A model generated the notes under the pieces. That model did not search any database. It worked only from the letters and a program-made list of their open reading frames with translations, and was not told the DNA's origin. DNA of 64,000 nucleotides. Origin: Paraburkholderia phenazinium. GTDB lineage: Bacteria; Pseudomonadota; Gammaproteobacteria; Burkholderiales; Burkholderiaceae. Shown here piece by piece: positions 18,841 through 28,654 of the stretch. Position 1 is the stretch's first letter. Each line of letters opens with the position of its first letter. Position numbers and translations under genes: made by a program. The stretch lies in NCBI RefSeq assembly GCF_900100735.1, contig NZ_FNCJ01000027.1:16672-80671 (forward strand). The letters run 5' to 3'.

Positions 18841-19593
18841 TTATACCAGGTTGCGCAGCAGGCTGGCGGTTTCCTGCAAGGCCGGCAAGACCCGATGGAG
18901 CGCCGCGTTTGCCGATTCCTGACCGATCGGCATGCTGACACTGATCGCCGCCACCACCGAACCGTGCCGGTCGCGCAGCGGCACCGCGACACCGCGCATG
19001 CCTGGCTCGAGCTGCTGATCGGTGACGACATAGCCATTGCGCCGCGCTTCAGCCAGCACTTCGCGAAGCTGCTCGATGGTGGAGTAGGTTTGCGGCGTGA
19101 ATACCTTGATTTCGTATGACGCCAGCCACTGTTCGATATGCTCCGGCGCCTGGAAAGCCAGCAGGATCAGACCGGCCGACGACAACGGCGCCGCCGCCCG
19201 CGAGCCCAGCACAAAGCCGACCGCCATCGCGCGGTTCACGCCGTTGCGCGCCACGTAGACCACATCGTGTTCGTCGAGAATCGCCACCAGCGCGGTTTCC
19301 TGTACCGCCGCCGTGATCCGCTGCAGGAACGGCTGCACGGTGCGCGGCAAGCGCGCCGAATCCAGATAGGATTGACCGAGGCGCAGCACCCGCGGCGCCA
19401 GCCAGAACAGCTTGCCGTCGGTGTCCACATAGCCGAGTTCGCGCAGCGTTAGCAAGTAACGGCGCGCCGCCGTGCGCGATAACGCCGCGCGGCCTGCGAC
19501 CATGGTCGGCGTCATACGCGCATGTTCCTCGTCAAACGCCTCGATGATCGTCAGCGCTTTGGCTGCGCCCGCGATCCAGTCCTTGTCGTCCAT
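18841..19593 (-). CDS. IclR-family transcriptional regulator
   Basis: 250 residues. An N-terminal winged helix (KALTIIEAFDEEHARMTPTM, LSRTAARRYLLTLRELGYV) is followed by an IclR effector domain (GSRAAAPLSSAGLILLA, TDQQLEPGMRGVAVPLRDR). The spacing resembles the PcaU/PobR branch, which senses aromatic acids. No catabolic operon is adjacent, so the target is unknown. The start MDDKDWIAGAAKAL fits the family; 40 upstream codons of open frame do not. Confidence 0.88.
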   Translation of the reverse strand: MDDKDWIAGAAKALTIIEAFDEEHARMTPTMVAGRAALSRTAARRYLLTLRELGYVDTDGKLFWLAPRVLRLGQSYLDSARLPRTVQPFLQRITAAVQETALVAILDEHDVVYVARNGVNRAMAVGFVLGSRAAAPLSSAGLILLAFQAPEHIEQWLASYEIKVFTPQTYSTIEQLREVLAEARRNGYVVTDQQLEPGMRGVAVPLRDRHGSVVAAISVSMPIGQESANAALHRVLPALQETASLLRNLV

Positions 19594-19752
19594 AGTCTCC
19601 GCCTGAAGTCCGCCGACCGCCGTCCGCTCTGGACAGCGGCGAGTTTGCGCGATTATCGCGCAACGCAGGGCGACGTGGGGAGATCGTGCGCGTCCAGAAG
19701 GCGATGCGGCCATCCTCGACGCCTATCTGCGCGACGTGATCGGCACATATGC

Positions 19753-20526
19753 TCAATAGCGATACGTCAACGCCGTCATCCCGTAGTAGTTGTTCTTCGA
19801 CTGGACGATCGGACTGTTGGCTGACTCGCCGAGCAGGCGGGTCAGCCCGCCCTCGGTGCGAACCGACCAGCGCGGCGAGAAGGTGTAGGTCCATGCGATC
19901 GATACCTTGGCGCTGTCGAAGCCGCCTTTCGGCGAGTACGGCGCAAACCCACTGCTCGCCGATTGGGCCTCGGTCACGCCGAAAAAGGTCTGGGTATAGC
20001 GCCCCGTGCCCGCGTGCAGGCTGCCGGTGATGCTGATGTCGTTGGTAATGGTCTGCAGCACCGGCAGCGTCACGTCGAAGTGCCCGGTCAAGCCATGACT
20101 CGTGTGCGTTACCGCAGGCTCCAGCGTCAAGCTGACGGTCGAGTTGCCAAACAGATGAGCCCCCACCTGCACCGATACGATCAGGGAACCGGGAATGCGG
20201 CCCATCCCCTTCAGGTAGTTCGAACCGGGCAGATCCGCGCGATTGCTGTCGGTTCGGCCGAAGTCGTAGCTGAGCGCGCTCGACACGAACAGGCCATTCG
20301 AAAAGGTCTTCTTATAGCCCGCGCCGCTCTCCGGGCTGATGAACAAGCCATTGCTGAACTCGGCGCCGATCACCGGCGACACAAAAGGATGGTAATCGCG
20401 GCTGCCCTCGTAACGTGGGAGCACGCCGCCCGCCAGCGAGAACATGTAGAAATTTTCGGCGCGGGCGAACGAGGCACAGGTCAGGCCAAGCACGGCGATG
20501 GAGAGTTGAGAGAGGCATTTGCGCAC
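19753..20526 (-). CDS. MipA/OmpV-family outer-membrane protein
   Basis: About 257 residues from a GTG start (VRKCLSQLSIAVLGLTCASF, signal cleaved after FARA). An ATG 33 codons upstream is the alternative. Barrel features of the family include AGGVLPRYEGSRDY, SPVIGAEFSNGLFISP and a terminal aromatic TALTYRY. MipA scaffolds murein hydrolases and synthases in E. coli. It is divergent from a response regulator/kinase pair, a frequent pairing that suggests the pair controls it. Confidence 0.88.
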   Translation of the reverse strand: MRKCLSQLSIAVLGLTCASFARAENFYMFSLAGGVLPRYEGSRDYHPFVSPVIGAEFSNGLFISPESGAGYKKTFSNGLFVSSALSYDFGRTDSNRADLPGSNYLKGMGRIPGSLIVSVQVGAHLFGNSTVSLTLEPAVTHTSHGLTGHFDVTLPVLQTITNDISITGSLHAGTGRYTQTFFGVTEAQSASSGFAPYSPKGGFDSAKVSIAWTYTFSPRWSVRTEGGLTRLLGESANSPIVQSKNNYYGMTALTYRY

Positions 20527-20702
20527 GGTCGGGAGCTTTGTTGGATGAGGAAGCCGCAGTCTAGGGATGGGCTTCCGGGGCGTCTGTCCAAAAAGTTGGC
20601 CGAATTTGTGCGCAATTGTGTTCAAGTGTTCGCGAGTGTTCCCGGCGACCGTTGCAGCGCGTTGCGCGGATAGAATCGCCGCCTGATAGCGCGGAGAAAA
20701 AT

Positions 20703-21428
20703 ATGACCGAAGTACCGCTCAAATACAGCGTGCTGCTGATCGAGGACGACGATCGCCTCGCGCAGTTGATCGCTGAGTATCTGGGCACCTATGAATTCAC
20801 CGTCACGATCGTGCGGCGTGGCGACACGGCGGTGGCCGCGGTGCGCGAGCACAATCCGGCGCTGGTGATTCTCGACCTGATGCTGCCGAACCTGGATGGC
20901 ATGGAGGTGTGCCGGCGGATTCGCAGTTTTTCGCGCGTACCGGTGTTGATCCTCACCGCACGCGTCGACGTGTACGACCAGGTAGCCGGTCTGGAGACCG
21001 GCGCCGACGACTACGTGGTCAAGCCCATCGAACCGCGCTTGCTGGTCGCGCGTGCCCGTGCCCTGCTGCGGCGCGCGCACCCGCAGGAGCCCCAGGAAGC
21101 GCCGGCGCAAGCCGAATCGCTGGCGTTCGGCGAACTGGCCATCTCGCCGCCGAACCGCACGGTGACGTGGCGCGGCCAGCTCATCGAACTCAAGACCGCG
21201 GAATACAACCTGCTGCTGATCCTTGCCCAGGCGGCCGGTACGGTGCTGAGCCGCGACGACATTCTCAAGCAGTTGCGCGGCATCGAATTCGACGGTCTCG
21301 ACCGCACCGTCGACGCGGGGATCTCGCGGCTGCGGCGCCGCTTCGAAGACGCCTCGCCCGAGCCGCAGAAGATCAAGACAATCTGGGGACGCGGCTATCT
21401 GTTCAGCCCGTCCGCGTGGGAGGAATAA
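20703..21428 (+). CDS. OmpR-family response regulator (RstA-like)
   Basis: 241 residues. The receiver domain has EDDDRLAQLIAEYL, the phospho-acceptor in LVILDLMLPNLDG and the conserved lysine in DDYVVKPIEPRLL. The winged helix has LKTAEYNLLLILAQAAGTVL and the recognition-helix region DRTVDAGISRLRRRF, followed by IWGRGYLF. The stop codon directly abuts the kinase ATG, so the two are co-translated. Confidence 0.92.
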   Translation: MTEVPLKYSVLLIEDDDRLAQLIAEYLGTYEFTVTIVRRGDTAVAAVREHNPALVILDLMLPNLDGMEVCRRIRSFSRVPVLILTARVDVYDQVAGLETGADDYVVKPIEPRLLVARARALLRRAHPQEPQEAPAQAESLAFGELAISPPNRTVTWRGQLIELKTAEYNLLLILAQAAGTVLSRDDILKQLRGIEFDGLDRTVDAGISRLRRRFEDASPEPQKIKTIWGRGYLFSPSAWEE

Positions 21429-22763
21429 ATGCTGCGTTCGCTGATCCGGCTATATCTGATCGTGCTACTTACGGGCGGCGCGGTAATTGTGTTCGTCAAC
21501 GTCTCATTCGACTACTTCTTCCACGACCGCGTCACCGCGAAGGTGCGGGAACGCACGAGTGTCTACGCCTTTGTGCTGACCGACTACCTCGAGCGTCACC
21601 CGGGAGCGCAACGGGCCGCGGCGCTTGCCGAACTCCAGAAGCACCGCGACAACGATTTCAGCGTGCTGACGCTGCAAGACGTTGTCCCTCTGCTGGACGC
21701 CCCGCGGCTGCACGACCTGCGCGACGGCAAACTCGTGCTCGACCGCGACGCCACGGATTACTACCTGCCGCTGCCCAACGGCACCATCGTCCGCGCGGCC
21801 GTCAACGATCGCGAAGATCTCGATATCAAGATGCTCGCCTTCGTACTGCTTGCACTGGCAACGCTGCTCTCGGTCATGGTGTGGGTGCACTACCACTGGC
21901 GCGATCTGCGCGCGCTCGAAAGCGCTGCGCGCGCATTCGGCTCAGGCAACCTGGCGGCACGCGCACGCCTGCCCGGCCGCTCTAACATCGATCAACTGGC
22001 GCAGCAATTCAACCAGATGGCGCAACAGATCGAAGCGTCGATCCAGCATCAGCGCGACATGATGCACGGCATCTCGCATGAACTGAAAACACCGCTCGCG
22101 CGGCTCGAATTCGGCCTTGCGCTGTTACAGGCGCCGGATTCCGTCGAGCGCCAGCGCGCACGGCAACTGGCGCTCAGAAAAGATGTGCGCGAACTCGACG
22201 AGCTGGTCACGGAGATGTTGACGTTGAGCCGCCTCGAGCAAGGCGAAGGACACCGCGTGCTGATGCGGTGTGCGCTGGGCGAGCTGCTCGATAGCGTCGC
22301 GGCGAGCATGGCCAACGACATCGCCGACCGCACGCTCAGCCTCTCGGTGACGACCGCCGGCGCTCCGGCCCATCACGTCTGCGATCCCAAGCTGGTGGCG
22401 CGGGCGCTGCTCAACCTGATCCGCAACAGCACACGCTATGCGCACCGCGCCATTTCCCTGAACGCCACGACGGGTCCGGCGGGCGCGCTGGTGCTGACGG
22501 TGGAGGACGACGGTCCGGGCATTCCGGTCGCCGAGTGGGCCCGCGTGTTCGAGCCGTTTCACCGGGTGGACAGCAGCCGTAACCGGCATACCGGCGGCTT
22601 CGGTCTCGGTCTGACGATCGTGCGCCGCGTCGCGCTGGTTCACGGGGGAACGGTGCGGCTCGAAGCAAGCGAAACCGGCGGCGCGCGTTTCGTGATGACG
22701 TTGCCGCGTCTCGCCCTACCGGCTAGCGCCGTGGCAAGCGCCGCAGCCAGTCTGCCGGCCTAG
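21429..22763 (+). CDS. Sensor histidine kinase (RstB-like)
   Basis: 444 residues: a membrane helix at about 5-27, a periplasmic sensor of about 110 residues, a second helix near 135-157 and a HAMP domain. HisKA follows with the phospho-histidine in MHGISHELKTPLARLE. The ATPase domain has N box LLNLIRNSTRYA, G1 VEDDGPGIP and G2 GGFGLGLTIVRR, so it looks intact. Partner of the adjacent regulator; signal unknown. Confidence 0.92.
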   Translation: MLRSLIRLYLIVLLTGGAVIVFVNVSFDYFFHDRVTAKVRERTSVYAFVLTDYLERHPGAQRAAALAELQKHRDNDFSVLTLQDVVPLLDAPRLHDLRDGKLVLDRDATDYYLPLPNGTIVRAAVNDREDLDIKMLAFVLLALATLLSVMVWVHYHWRDLRALESAARAFGSGNLAARARLPGRSNIDQLAQQFNQMAQQIEASIQHQRDMMHGISHELKTPLARLEFGLALLQAPDSVERQRARQLALRKDVRELDELVTEMLTLSRLEQGEGHRVLMRCALGELLDSVAASMANDIADRTLSLSVTTAGAPAHHVCDPKLVARALLNLIRNSTRYAHRAISLNATTGPAGALVLTVEDDGPGIPVAEWARVFEPFHRVDSSRNRHTGGFGLGLTIVRRVALVHGGTVRLEASETGGARFVMTLPRLALPASAVASAAASLPA

Positions 22764-22780
22764 GATTCAAGCCACTCGTT

Positions 22781-23056
22781 TCACCAGGATTGCACGAGCC
22801 CCAGCCGTTCGGCAAGGTCCTCGTTGGCCGCCTTGCGGCTATCCGCCGTGGGCGGAAACACGCACCAGCAACCGTCGTCGTGCCTGAAAAAGAACAGGCC
22901 GCGCGCGCCGGCCGCCAGAGCGGTTTCGACCCGCACGTAGCGCCGGCCGCCCGCGCGGGTACGGCTGAATTCGGTGACACGAACGGGAATCGATGGGCCC
23001 GGAGCGAGCCATTTTTCGACCAGGAAACGCAGCGACTGCTCACCGGCGGCTCTCAC
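22781..23056 (-). CDS. Conserved hypothetical protein, coupled to the gene upstream
   Basis: 91 residues from a GTG whose bases overlap the TGA of the preceding gene (GTGA), so translation is probably coupled. Sequence blocks SLRFLVEKWLAPGPSIPVRV and FFFRHDDGCWCVFPP look like a compact alpha/beta protein. The open frame extends upstream without family-like sequence. Not recognised. Confidence 0.6.
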   Translation of the reverse strand: MRAAGEQSLRFLVEKWLAPGPSIPVRVTEFSRTRAGGRRYVRVETALAAGARGLFFFRHDDGCWCVFPPTADSRKAANEDLAERLGLVQSW

Positions 23057-23253
23057 GATCCTCTCCAGATGTGTTCGTCCTGCTGTACCTCGCGCGCTTC
23101 GTCGGCGCTTTCCGGGGTGGAGTCCTCTTCGGCTTCGGCGGCCGCCAGCTCTATGGCGCGGTTCGTCGCCGCAGCCCTCAACGCGCTGCAATTGGCAGAA
23201 TGCCTGATGTCTGAGAGTAGTCGGACAAGCTGTCGTGCTGTTCTGCGTTTCAT
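23053..23253 (-). CDS. Small hypothetical protein
   Basis: 66 residues starting MKRRTARQLVRLLSDIRHSA and ending in an acidic tail (AEAEEDSTPESADEAREVQQ). Overlaps the next gene by four bases. It is the first gene of a two-gene unit. No family recognised. Confidence 0.55.
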   Translation of the reverse strand: MKRRTARQLVRLLSDIRHSANCSALRAAATNRAIELAAAEAEEDSTPESADEAREVQQDEHIWRGS

Positions 23254-23874
23254 CGCACACCCCCGCACTGCACAAGTATCTTGATAAAGCACTTTAACTT
23301 TATGCCTGGACGGTGCACTGCTGTGTGGTTTTTGACTAAATAGCAACAGTCGCGATGGAAGTAGCGCACCGCGCAGGTCCGCACCGTCCGTCACCAATGT
23401 GCGCGTATTGGCGCGCTGCAGTATGTGCGCTGGCGACCGCAACGCGCTGGATGGCGGAAGACGCCTGACACTCGACGCCGCCGCGCAAAACCGCACCGTT
23501 CTGACAACGGTTAAACGGCCTGCCGGGGACGATCTTGAAGGGGGAGAAACGCGGAGTTATCCACGCGGACCTCTGGACAACTCCGGGATAGCTGCACTAA
23601 CAGCCTGTGCGCGGAATCTTGATAACCGGGGCACAGAGCATGGCGGCACCGAAGTTATCCCCGGCCCACCGCGTCTCTGCACGCGCGCCCCGTATTGTTA
23701 TAGTTTTGTTACAGCGTTGACGCGGCGGAGAATTTGCCACTTGTCCACAGGAAGCGCCCGCCCTTGTTAACTATTACTACATATATATACATATGAAGTA
23801 AAAGACTGGGGAAAACTGCGCTCCGCGGCAAAAAACCTCTCCGCCGATCAATGGATGACCAGCGCAGCGCGCGC
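23254..23874. other. Intergenic region with DnaA-box-like repeats and an AT-rich tract
   Basis: About 620 bp without a gene. TTATCCACG (23557-23565), TTATCCCCG (23655-23663) and TTGTCCACA (23741-23749) are near matches to the DnaA box TTATCCACA. An AT-rich tract of about 40 bp rich in TATATA follows (23766-23806). No replication-initiator or partition gene is in the window. Confidence 0.4.
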
Positions 23875-24720
23875 TTATGGGCTGACGCCGGTCGAACTGG
23901 CCGCCGGCGTCATGTCCGGACGACCCAGAATACCCGGCTCGACCGGCGCTGCCGCGTTACCTGAAACACCCGCAACCGCTGGAGCCGGGGCGGGAACGTT
24001 CAACGCGCTGGATTGCGGAGCGGCCACTGGCGCGGTCGCCAGCACAGGTGCGGGGATTGGCGGCACCGGTGCCGCAGCAGAAGTCGCAGCCGGAACCGTC
24101 GCCGGAGCAGTGGCAAGCACAGGGACGGGCGCAGGCAACGGCAACGGCGTGCTCACGACATCGCTCGACTTGACCGGTATCGTGCGTACGACGGTCTGGA
24201 GATAGTGGTCGACCAGTGCGAAGAAACGATCGTAGAACTTGCCCGACGGGATCGTCTCGCTAGAGATTTTCACCATCTCGTCGTTGTTCGAGCGAATCGG
24301 CAGCGACACCGAACCGATCACGCTCAGGCCGACACTCGCCGAGGTATCGCTTTTCTTCAGCGCGAAGCCGTTCTGCACCGCATTCACATAGACGATGCTG
24401 GTGTCGCCGGTCTCTTCACCCGGCGTGCAGACCACGTGAAACTCCACCACGATGTGCGAATCGCCGGTGGGCTGGAAATTCTTCGAGCCGTCTACGGTAT
24501 CGGGGTGCGTCAAGGTCGTCATGTAACCTTGGCTCAGCAAGGCGCGGCGGGCGGCTTCACAGGTGTCGGTGGTGCTGGCCTTGAAATTGTGGGCGAACGG
24601 GCTCGCGCCCGTGTCGAACTGTTCAGTTTGAAATTTCGGCTGTTGTGGGCTCGAGCAGGCGCCGAGTACGAGCAGCCCGAACAGCGAGGCTGCGGTGGCT
24701 TTAGAAAATGAGGTGCGCAT
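23875..24720 (-). CDS. DUF2242-type lipoprotein with Ala/Pro-rich tail
   Basis: 281 residues. Lipoprotein signal (ATAASLFGLLVLGACSS). The folded part at about 30-185 (FDTGASPFAHNF, DTCEAARRALLSQGYM, FHVVCTPGEE) matches my recollection of DUF2242. The last 90 residues are a low-complexity Ala/Pro/Val stretch, perhaps a wall-spanning linker. Function unknown. The start MRTSFSKATAASL is the only one giving a signal peptide. Confidence 0.78.
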   Translation of the reverse strand: MRTSFSKATAASLFGLLVLGACSSPQQPKFQTEQFDTGASPFAHNFKASTTDTCEAARRALLSQGYMTTLTHPDTVDGSKNFQPTGDSHIVVEFHVVCTPGEETGDTSIVYVNAVQNGFALKKSDTSASVGLSVIGSVSLPIRSNNDEMVKISSETIPSGKFYDRFFALVDHYLQTVVRTIPVKSSDVVSTPLPLPAPVPVLATAPATVPAATSAAAPVPPIPAPVLATAPVAAPQSSALNVPAPAPAVAGVSGNAAAPVEPGILGRPDMTPAASSTGVSP

Positions 24721-24974
24721 GATTCCGGAAGGCAGACTACTTAACGTCGAATGGCATGCATTGTAGAGCGGTTGCCAGACAGGGCGAAAACAACCCGCAC
24801 GTAGCGTAACACGTTGATACAAAAAGCTTTGTAGGGCGTTCGTCAGGGTGGGATCGGCGCGCCAGGCGGTATCTGGGCCGTTGGCCCGATGGCCACTCAG
24901 ATGTGCCCAGGCGGGCAACCACGCGTCAGGAAATCAGAAATTCGGGACGCGGTCAGGATGCACCCCGGATCCAA

Positions 24975-25628
24975 TCAAGGCGCCGAAGCCGGCGCAGCGG
25001 CCGACAGGCCGATTGAAGCGGGGTCTGGCGCCGCAGTAGCCGACGGAATGAAAAACGACCGGGCGCCGCTCGCGGACGCGGGGCAATTGTCGATAGCGTG
25101 CGCGTCACAGGCTGCAGTTTGTGCAGCCGAAGGCGCCGCGTCGTCGGGCTTGCCGACCACCGGCGCAAAGGTCTGAACCCGCAGGCTGACCTTCTGCGCG
25201 TAAGCCATCGAGCCACCATAGCTCTTCAGCGCAAGGTTCAGATCGCCGCCCGCCGATTGCACATAGCCGTGCAGAATCGCGGAACCCGCCTCGATGTTGG
25301 CATCCGGCGCAGTCAGGTCTTTGACGTTGCGCAGCAGTCCCCGATGCGCGGCCGGCACGACCTGCATCAAGCCGGTGGCGCCACGCGGGCCTTTGGCCTT
25401 TTCTTTAAAACGGGACTCGATCGAGATGATCGCCAGCAGGAGGGCCGGCGGCAGCGAATATTTCACTGCGGCGGTCTGTACGGCGCCGGAGATCTGCTCG
25501 GCTTTCTCTTTGGCGAGGCCGAACTTTTGCGTCAGGTATTCCGAGATACGGTCGTGGTCGCTCTCGTCGGCCATTGCGGTCTGCACCAGGCCCAGCGAAA
25601 GCATGATCAGACAGAGTAGCCGGCTCAT
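24975..25628 (-). CDS. Soluble lytic transglycosylase (SLT domain), exported
   Basis: 217 residues. Signal peptide ending in LVQTAMA. The SLT fold has catalytic Glu in ALLLAIISIESRFKEKAKGP, then RGATGLMQVVPAAH and an N/D-rich repeat DANIEAGSAILHGYV. It cleaves peptidoglycan glycan strands without hydrolysis. The C-terminal 65 residues are Ala-rich and disordered. It may contribute to envelope remodelling or macromolecule export. Confidence 0.88.
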   Translation of the reverse strand: MSRLLCLIMLSLGLVQTAMADESDHDRISEYLTQKFGLAKEKAEQISGAVQTAAVKYSLPPALLLAIISIESRFKEKAKGPRGATGLMQVVPAAHRGLLRNVKDLTAPDANIEAGSAILHGYVQSAGGDLNLALKSYGGSMAYAQKVSLRVQTFAPVVGKPDDAAPSAAQTAACDAHAIDNCPASASGARSFFIPSATAAPDPASIGLSAAAPASAP

Positions 25629-25779
25629 GAGCGGGTAACGTTCGAGAGGAGAAGGCCCGTATTATACCGGTGCCGAAAAAACAGGCACCGAATCTTCAGA
25701 ACATAGTCAACTCGACGAAAATCGGCGCTGCGGAAGCGAGGCCAAAACCGGGGCCGGAGCCAGATTGGAATCAAAGGCG

Positions 25780-25810
25780 AAAACGCCGGCCGCGTTCACA
25801 CGACCGGCGC
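25780..25810 (-). terminator. Probable terminator of the peroxidase transcript
   Basis: CGCCGG / CCGGCG stem just downstream of the leftward peroxidase gene, with a short U tract (GGCGTTTTCG on the minus strand). Confidence 0.55.
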
Positions 25811-25822
25811 TGCCCTGTCCCC

Positions 25823-27106
25823 TTACTTGCCCGGCTTAGGCTTGTATGGGTAGCCGTCGTTGAGCGTTGTCAGAAACGCCGCGACATCGTCGATATCGCG
25901 CTCGCTCCATACCGGGCGCTCGCCGCGCTTACTGGTGAGCGGCGCGTCGACCGTGTCGACGTTGATCCGCACGTCCGGTGGCAGATCGTCGAACTTGTCG
26001 ACCTTGCCGTGACGATCGGCGGGATACCACTTCTCCGGATTGGTGTCGCGTTGCACGTAGAAACGCAGCGACTCCTTCAGCGAATGAAAACGCCCGTTGT
26101 GGAAGAACACCCGGCGCGTCGCCGTGTTGCGCAGCGAAGGTGTCTTGAACAGACCGCAATTGGCCTTGTCGCTCGACTGATCGGTGCGTAACGGACCGCA
26201 CAAGCCCATATCGAAGTAATGCGGGTCCGCGTTCACCTTCAGCTCCGGATTGCGCGGCACGCCGAGCGCTTCGAAGTTGTAGTCGGTGAAGAGCAGATGC
26301 GCGCCGTTCACACCCGACTGGTCGATATGGCAGGACGCGCAGTTGCCCTTGTCCGGATCGTCGAACAGCTTCTTGCCGCGCAGCTCGCTTGCGGTGAGTT
26401 GGACCTTGCCGTCCAGGTAGTAGTCGAACTTGCTGGTGTACGGGTGAAAGCTCGGATCTTCGAGCTCGAAGCGCTCGATCGCGTACATCGCCTGGGTGAA
26501 CGCCTTGTGCGGATCGACGAAGATGTTCTGGCCGAACACCTCCTTGAAGCGCGCAGCGTACGGCGCGTGCTCCAGCTTTTGCGCGACCGCTGCAGGATCC
26601 TTGTTGGCCATCTCGTTCGGGTTGAACAGCGGGAAGCTCGCCTGGTCGCGCAGGTAGTTGAAGCGGCCATCCCAGCCGAAGCCGCCGACCGGCGCATTGT
26701 CCGTATCCTCAATCCGTTCCGAGAGGCTCGCAGCCTGTGCGTGAGTCCAGACCGGCGTGCGGTTCAGCACGTAGCGCAGGCTGGGCACAGCGCGCGTGCC
26801 TTGCGAGTGCATGTCCGCGCCACCCAGTTGCGCCGCGAGGCCGTCAGGCGGCCCGTAGGCGTGCGCAGGGCTATGGCAGCTCGCACAGGACATCTTGCCC
26901 GAGGCCGACAGCGACTGATCGTAGAACATTAGCTTGCCGAGCGCCGCAGCGTCGCTGTAGGTGGTGGTAGCGGCAGAGCCTTCGGCCGGAGCCGAGGCCA
27001 GGGCGGCCGAAGCCGCCGAAGCCCCCGCCGCCGCCGCTGCCGGCGGCAGCAGAGCGGCGCTTACTAACGCGGCCAGCGCCGCGAATCGCGTTGCAGAAAC
27101 AGGCAT
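25823..27106 (-). CDS. Di-haem cytochrome c peroxidase family protein (MauG-like)
   Basis: 427 residues: signal peptide with an Ala-rich end, then two CxxCH haem sites (SCASCHSPAH and NCASCHIDQS). Family blocks include GGFGWDGRFNYLRDQASFPL and SLRNTATRRVFFHNGRFHSL. Periplasmic enzymes of this family reduce peroxide or oxidise protein or small substrates. The upstream phosphoesterase stop is three bases from its start, so the two genes form an operon. Confidence 0.9.
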   Translation of the reverse strand: MPVSATRFAALAALVSAALLPPAAAAAGASAASAALASAPAEGSAATTTYSDAAALGKLMFYDQSLSASGKMSCASCHSPAHAYGPPDGLAAQLGGADMHSQGTRAVPSLRYVLNRTPVWTHAQAASLSERIEDTDNAPVGGFGWDGRFNYLRDQASFPLFNPNEMANKDPAAVAQKLEHAPYAARFKEVFGQNIFVDPHKAFTQAMYAIERFELEDPSFHPYTSKFDYYLDGKVQLTASELRGKKLFDDPDKGNCASCHIDQSGVNGAHLLFTDYNFEALGVPRNPELKVNADPHYFDMGLCGPLRTDQSSDKANCGLFKTPSLRNTATRRVFFHNGRFHSLKESLRFYVQRDTNPEKWYPADRHGKVDKFDDLPPDVRINVDTVDAPLTSKRGERPVWSERDIDDVAAFLTTLNDGYPYKPKPGK

Positions 27107-27109
27107 CGC

Positions 27110-28336
27110 TTAGAGGTTGGTGAAGATGTCGTTGCCGAAGCCGACGAGACCGGCCTGACCCGCATAGCCGAGGTGGCCGAGCTGGAAAATGTCTTCAATG
27201 CTCTTGAGCATCGAGTAGTGGTTGTACTGCACCGTCGACACCGTGCCCGGCTTGATGAACTTCGAAATCATCACCGCACCGGTCTGGTCGCCGCCGAAGC
27301 TTTGCTTGGTCAGCGTGATCGTGATGCCGCCATAGAGCAGCGACGAGCTCTGCGGGAACGCCGCCAGGTTCGGACCCGGCTGCTGGCTGCAGCAACTCGT
27401 GCCGGCAAAGGTCAGGTCTTCGCCGCTCGCCGATTGGGTCACTGTGGCATAGCTGCTTTCGTCGAAGTTGATGATCAACAGGCCGTCCTGCTGGAATGCC
27501 GGCGAGGACGTGATAATCGGCACCCACTTCTGCAGGAACGTGTTCGCGCTCGTCAGTCCACCCGGCTGTCCGTTCACGCACGGCGAGTCGTGGCCGTCGT
27601 CGCACAGGTTCGGCGTAATCAGGTTGAAGTTGGCGGTGGTCGCCACAGACTGCAGGTCGGTTGTGAGCTTCGTGAGATTGACCACATTCTGGCCGCAACC
27701 CGGCGAATCGATGATCGAGTGGAAGTACATGAACGGGTCATGGCGCGTCGCGTACTGGTCGCCGAGCGGCACGGCTGCGCTCGGTGCTTCCGCGGTCTGC
27801 GTCAGGTCGGTCGTGTTGAGCGTCGGGTGACCGCAGGTGGCGGCTTCGCGCGTCGGGTCGTTGCCCATGTCCTCTTCGTAGCCCTTCCACGTGTAGCCCG
27901 CTGCCGTCAATTGATCGGGCAGCGTCTTGACACTGGCAGGGTAGACGCAACCGGTGCCGATCGCCTGACCATCAGGGGTCATGCCGGTGAGGCTAAAGTC
28001 CTGATAGGTAATGCAATCGTTGTCGGTTTGCGACGTCGGCGACTGGCCGCTCAACATAGCGATATAGTTGTCGAGACTCACGTGCCCCGTGCCGTAGTAC
28101 TGCTGCACGAGGGCGCCTTGCGAGGCAAGCGTCTGCGCCAGATAAGGCGCTTTGGTGTTTGCGCCAAAGGTGGTCGCGTAGTTTTCGTTTTCCAGCGTGA
28201 TCACGAAGACGTGGCGGATCTGCTGCTGCCCCGCCGAGATGGACGACGATGACGAGCCGCACGCCGCGACGATCAGACCGATGATGACTGCGGACAGCGC
28301 CGCGAACAGCGCGCGCATCCAGGTACGTTGAAACAT
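27110..28336 (-). CDS. Lipoprotein phosphoesterase (alkaline-phosphatase/phospholipase C superfamily)
   Basis: 408 residues with a lipobox (IVAACGSSS). The N-terminal metal site region HVFVITLENENYATTFG and the later GTGHVSLDNYIAMLSGQSPT match bacterial acid phosphatase or phospholipase C-like esterases, as does LLIINFDESSY with HYSMLKSIEDIF near the C terminus. Substrate unknown. First gene of the pair with the peroxidase; such pairs suggest a role in phosphorus or envelope stress, which is inference. Confidence 0.85.
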   Translation of the reverse strand: MFQRTWMRALFAALSAVIIGLIVAACGSSSSSISAGQQQIRHVFVITLENENYATTFGANTKAPYLAQTLASQGALVQQYYGTGHVSLDNYIAMLSGQSPTSQTDNDCITYQDFSLTGMTPDGQAIGTGCVYPASVKTLPDQLTAAGYTWKGYEEDMGNDPTREAATCGHPTLNTTDLTQTAEAPSAAVPLGDQYATRHDPFMYFHSIIDSPGCGQNVVNLTKLTTDLQSVATTANFNLITPNLCDDGHDSPCVNGQPGGLTSANTFLQKWVPIITSSPAFQQDGLLIINFDESSYATVTQSASGEDLTFAGTSCCSQQPGPNLAAFPQSSSLLYGGITITLTKQSFGGDQTGAVMISKFIKPGTVSTVQYNHYSMLKSIEDIFQLGHLGYAGQAGLVGFGNDIFTNL

Positions 28337-28654
28337 GTGCCCCTCTGTGGTTTGAGTTTTGTTCGGGGGCTGACTTTATGCAGGATGTATGACGACGCCG
28401 TGAAACGAATATGGCTCTGGGAGATACCCATTATCGTCTGGTGAGCATGCTTATGATGTGGGGAACGAGGCACGCGATGTTACGGCAGTGCCGGAGCCGG
28501 ATTCGAATTGATATGCTGCTGACACGCCATATGGCCCTCAGTCGACCGGTAGGGATTCGGTAAGATGGGCGGTGGATTTGGCACCGGTGTTGATTCCCGG
28601 GCCCGCGGCCATATGTGATGATGTTGATTGACGACAGTAGGCAGGCTGATAAGC
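28337..28654. other. Intergenic region, no gene seen
   Basis: About 318 bp between the leftward phosphoesterase and the rightward att-site gene. Presumably contains both promoters. No repeat or RNA recognised. Confidence 0.4.

Noticed and set aside
27173..28252. 359-codon rightward ORF antisense to the phosphoesterase
   Set aside because: Same shadow composition (Arg, Val, Ala, His) and no ribosome binding site or family match.
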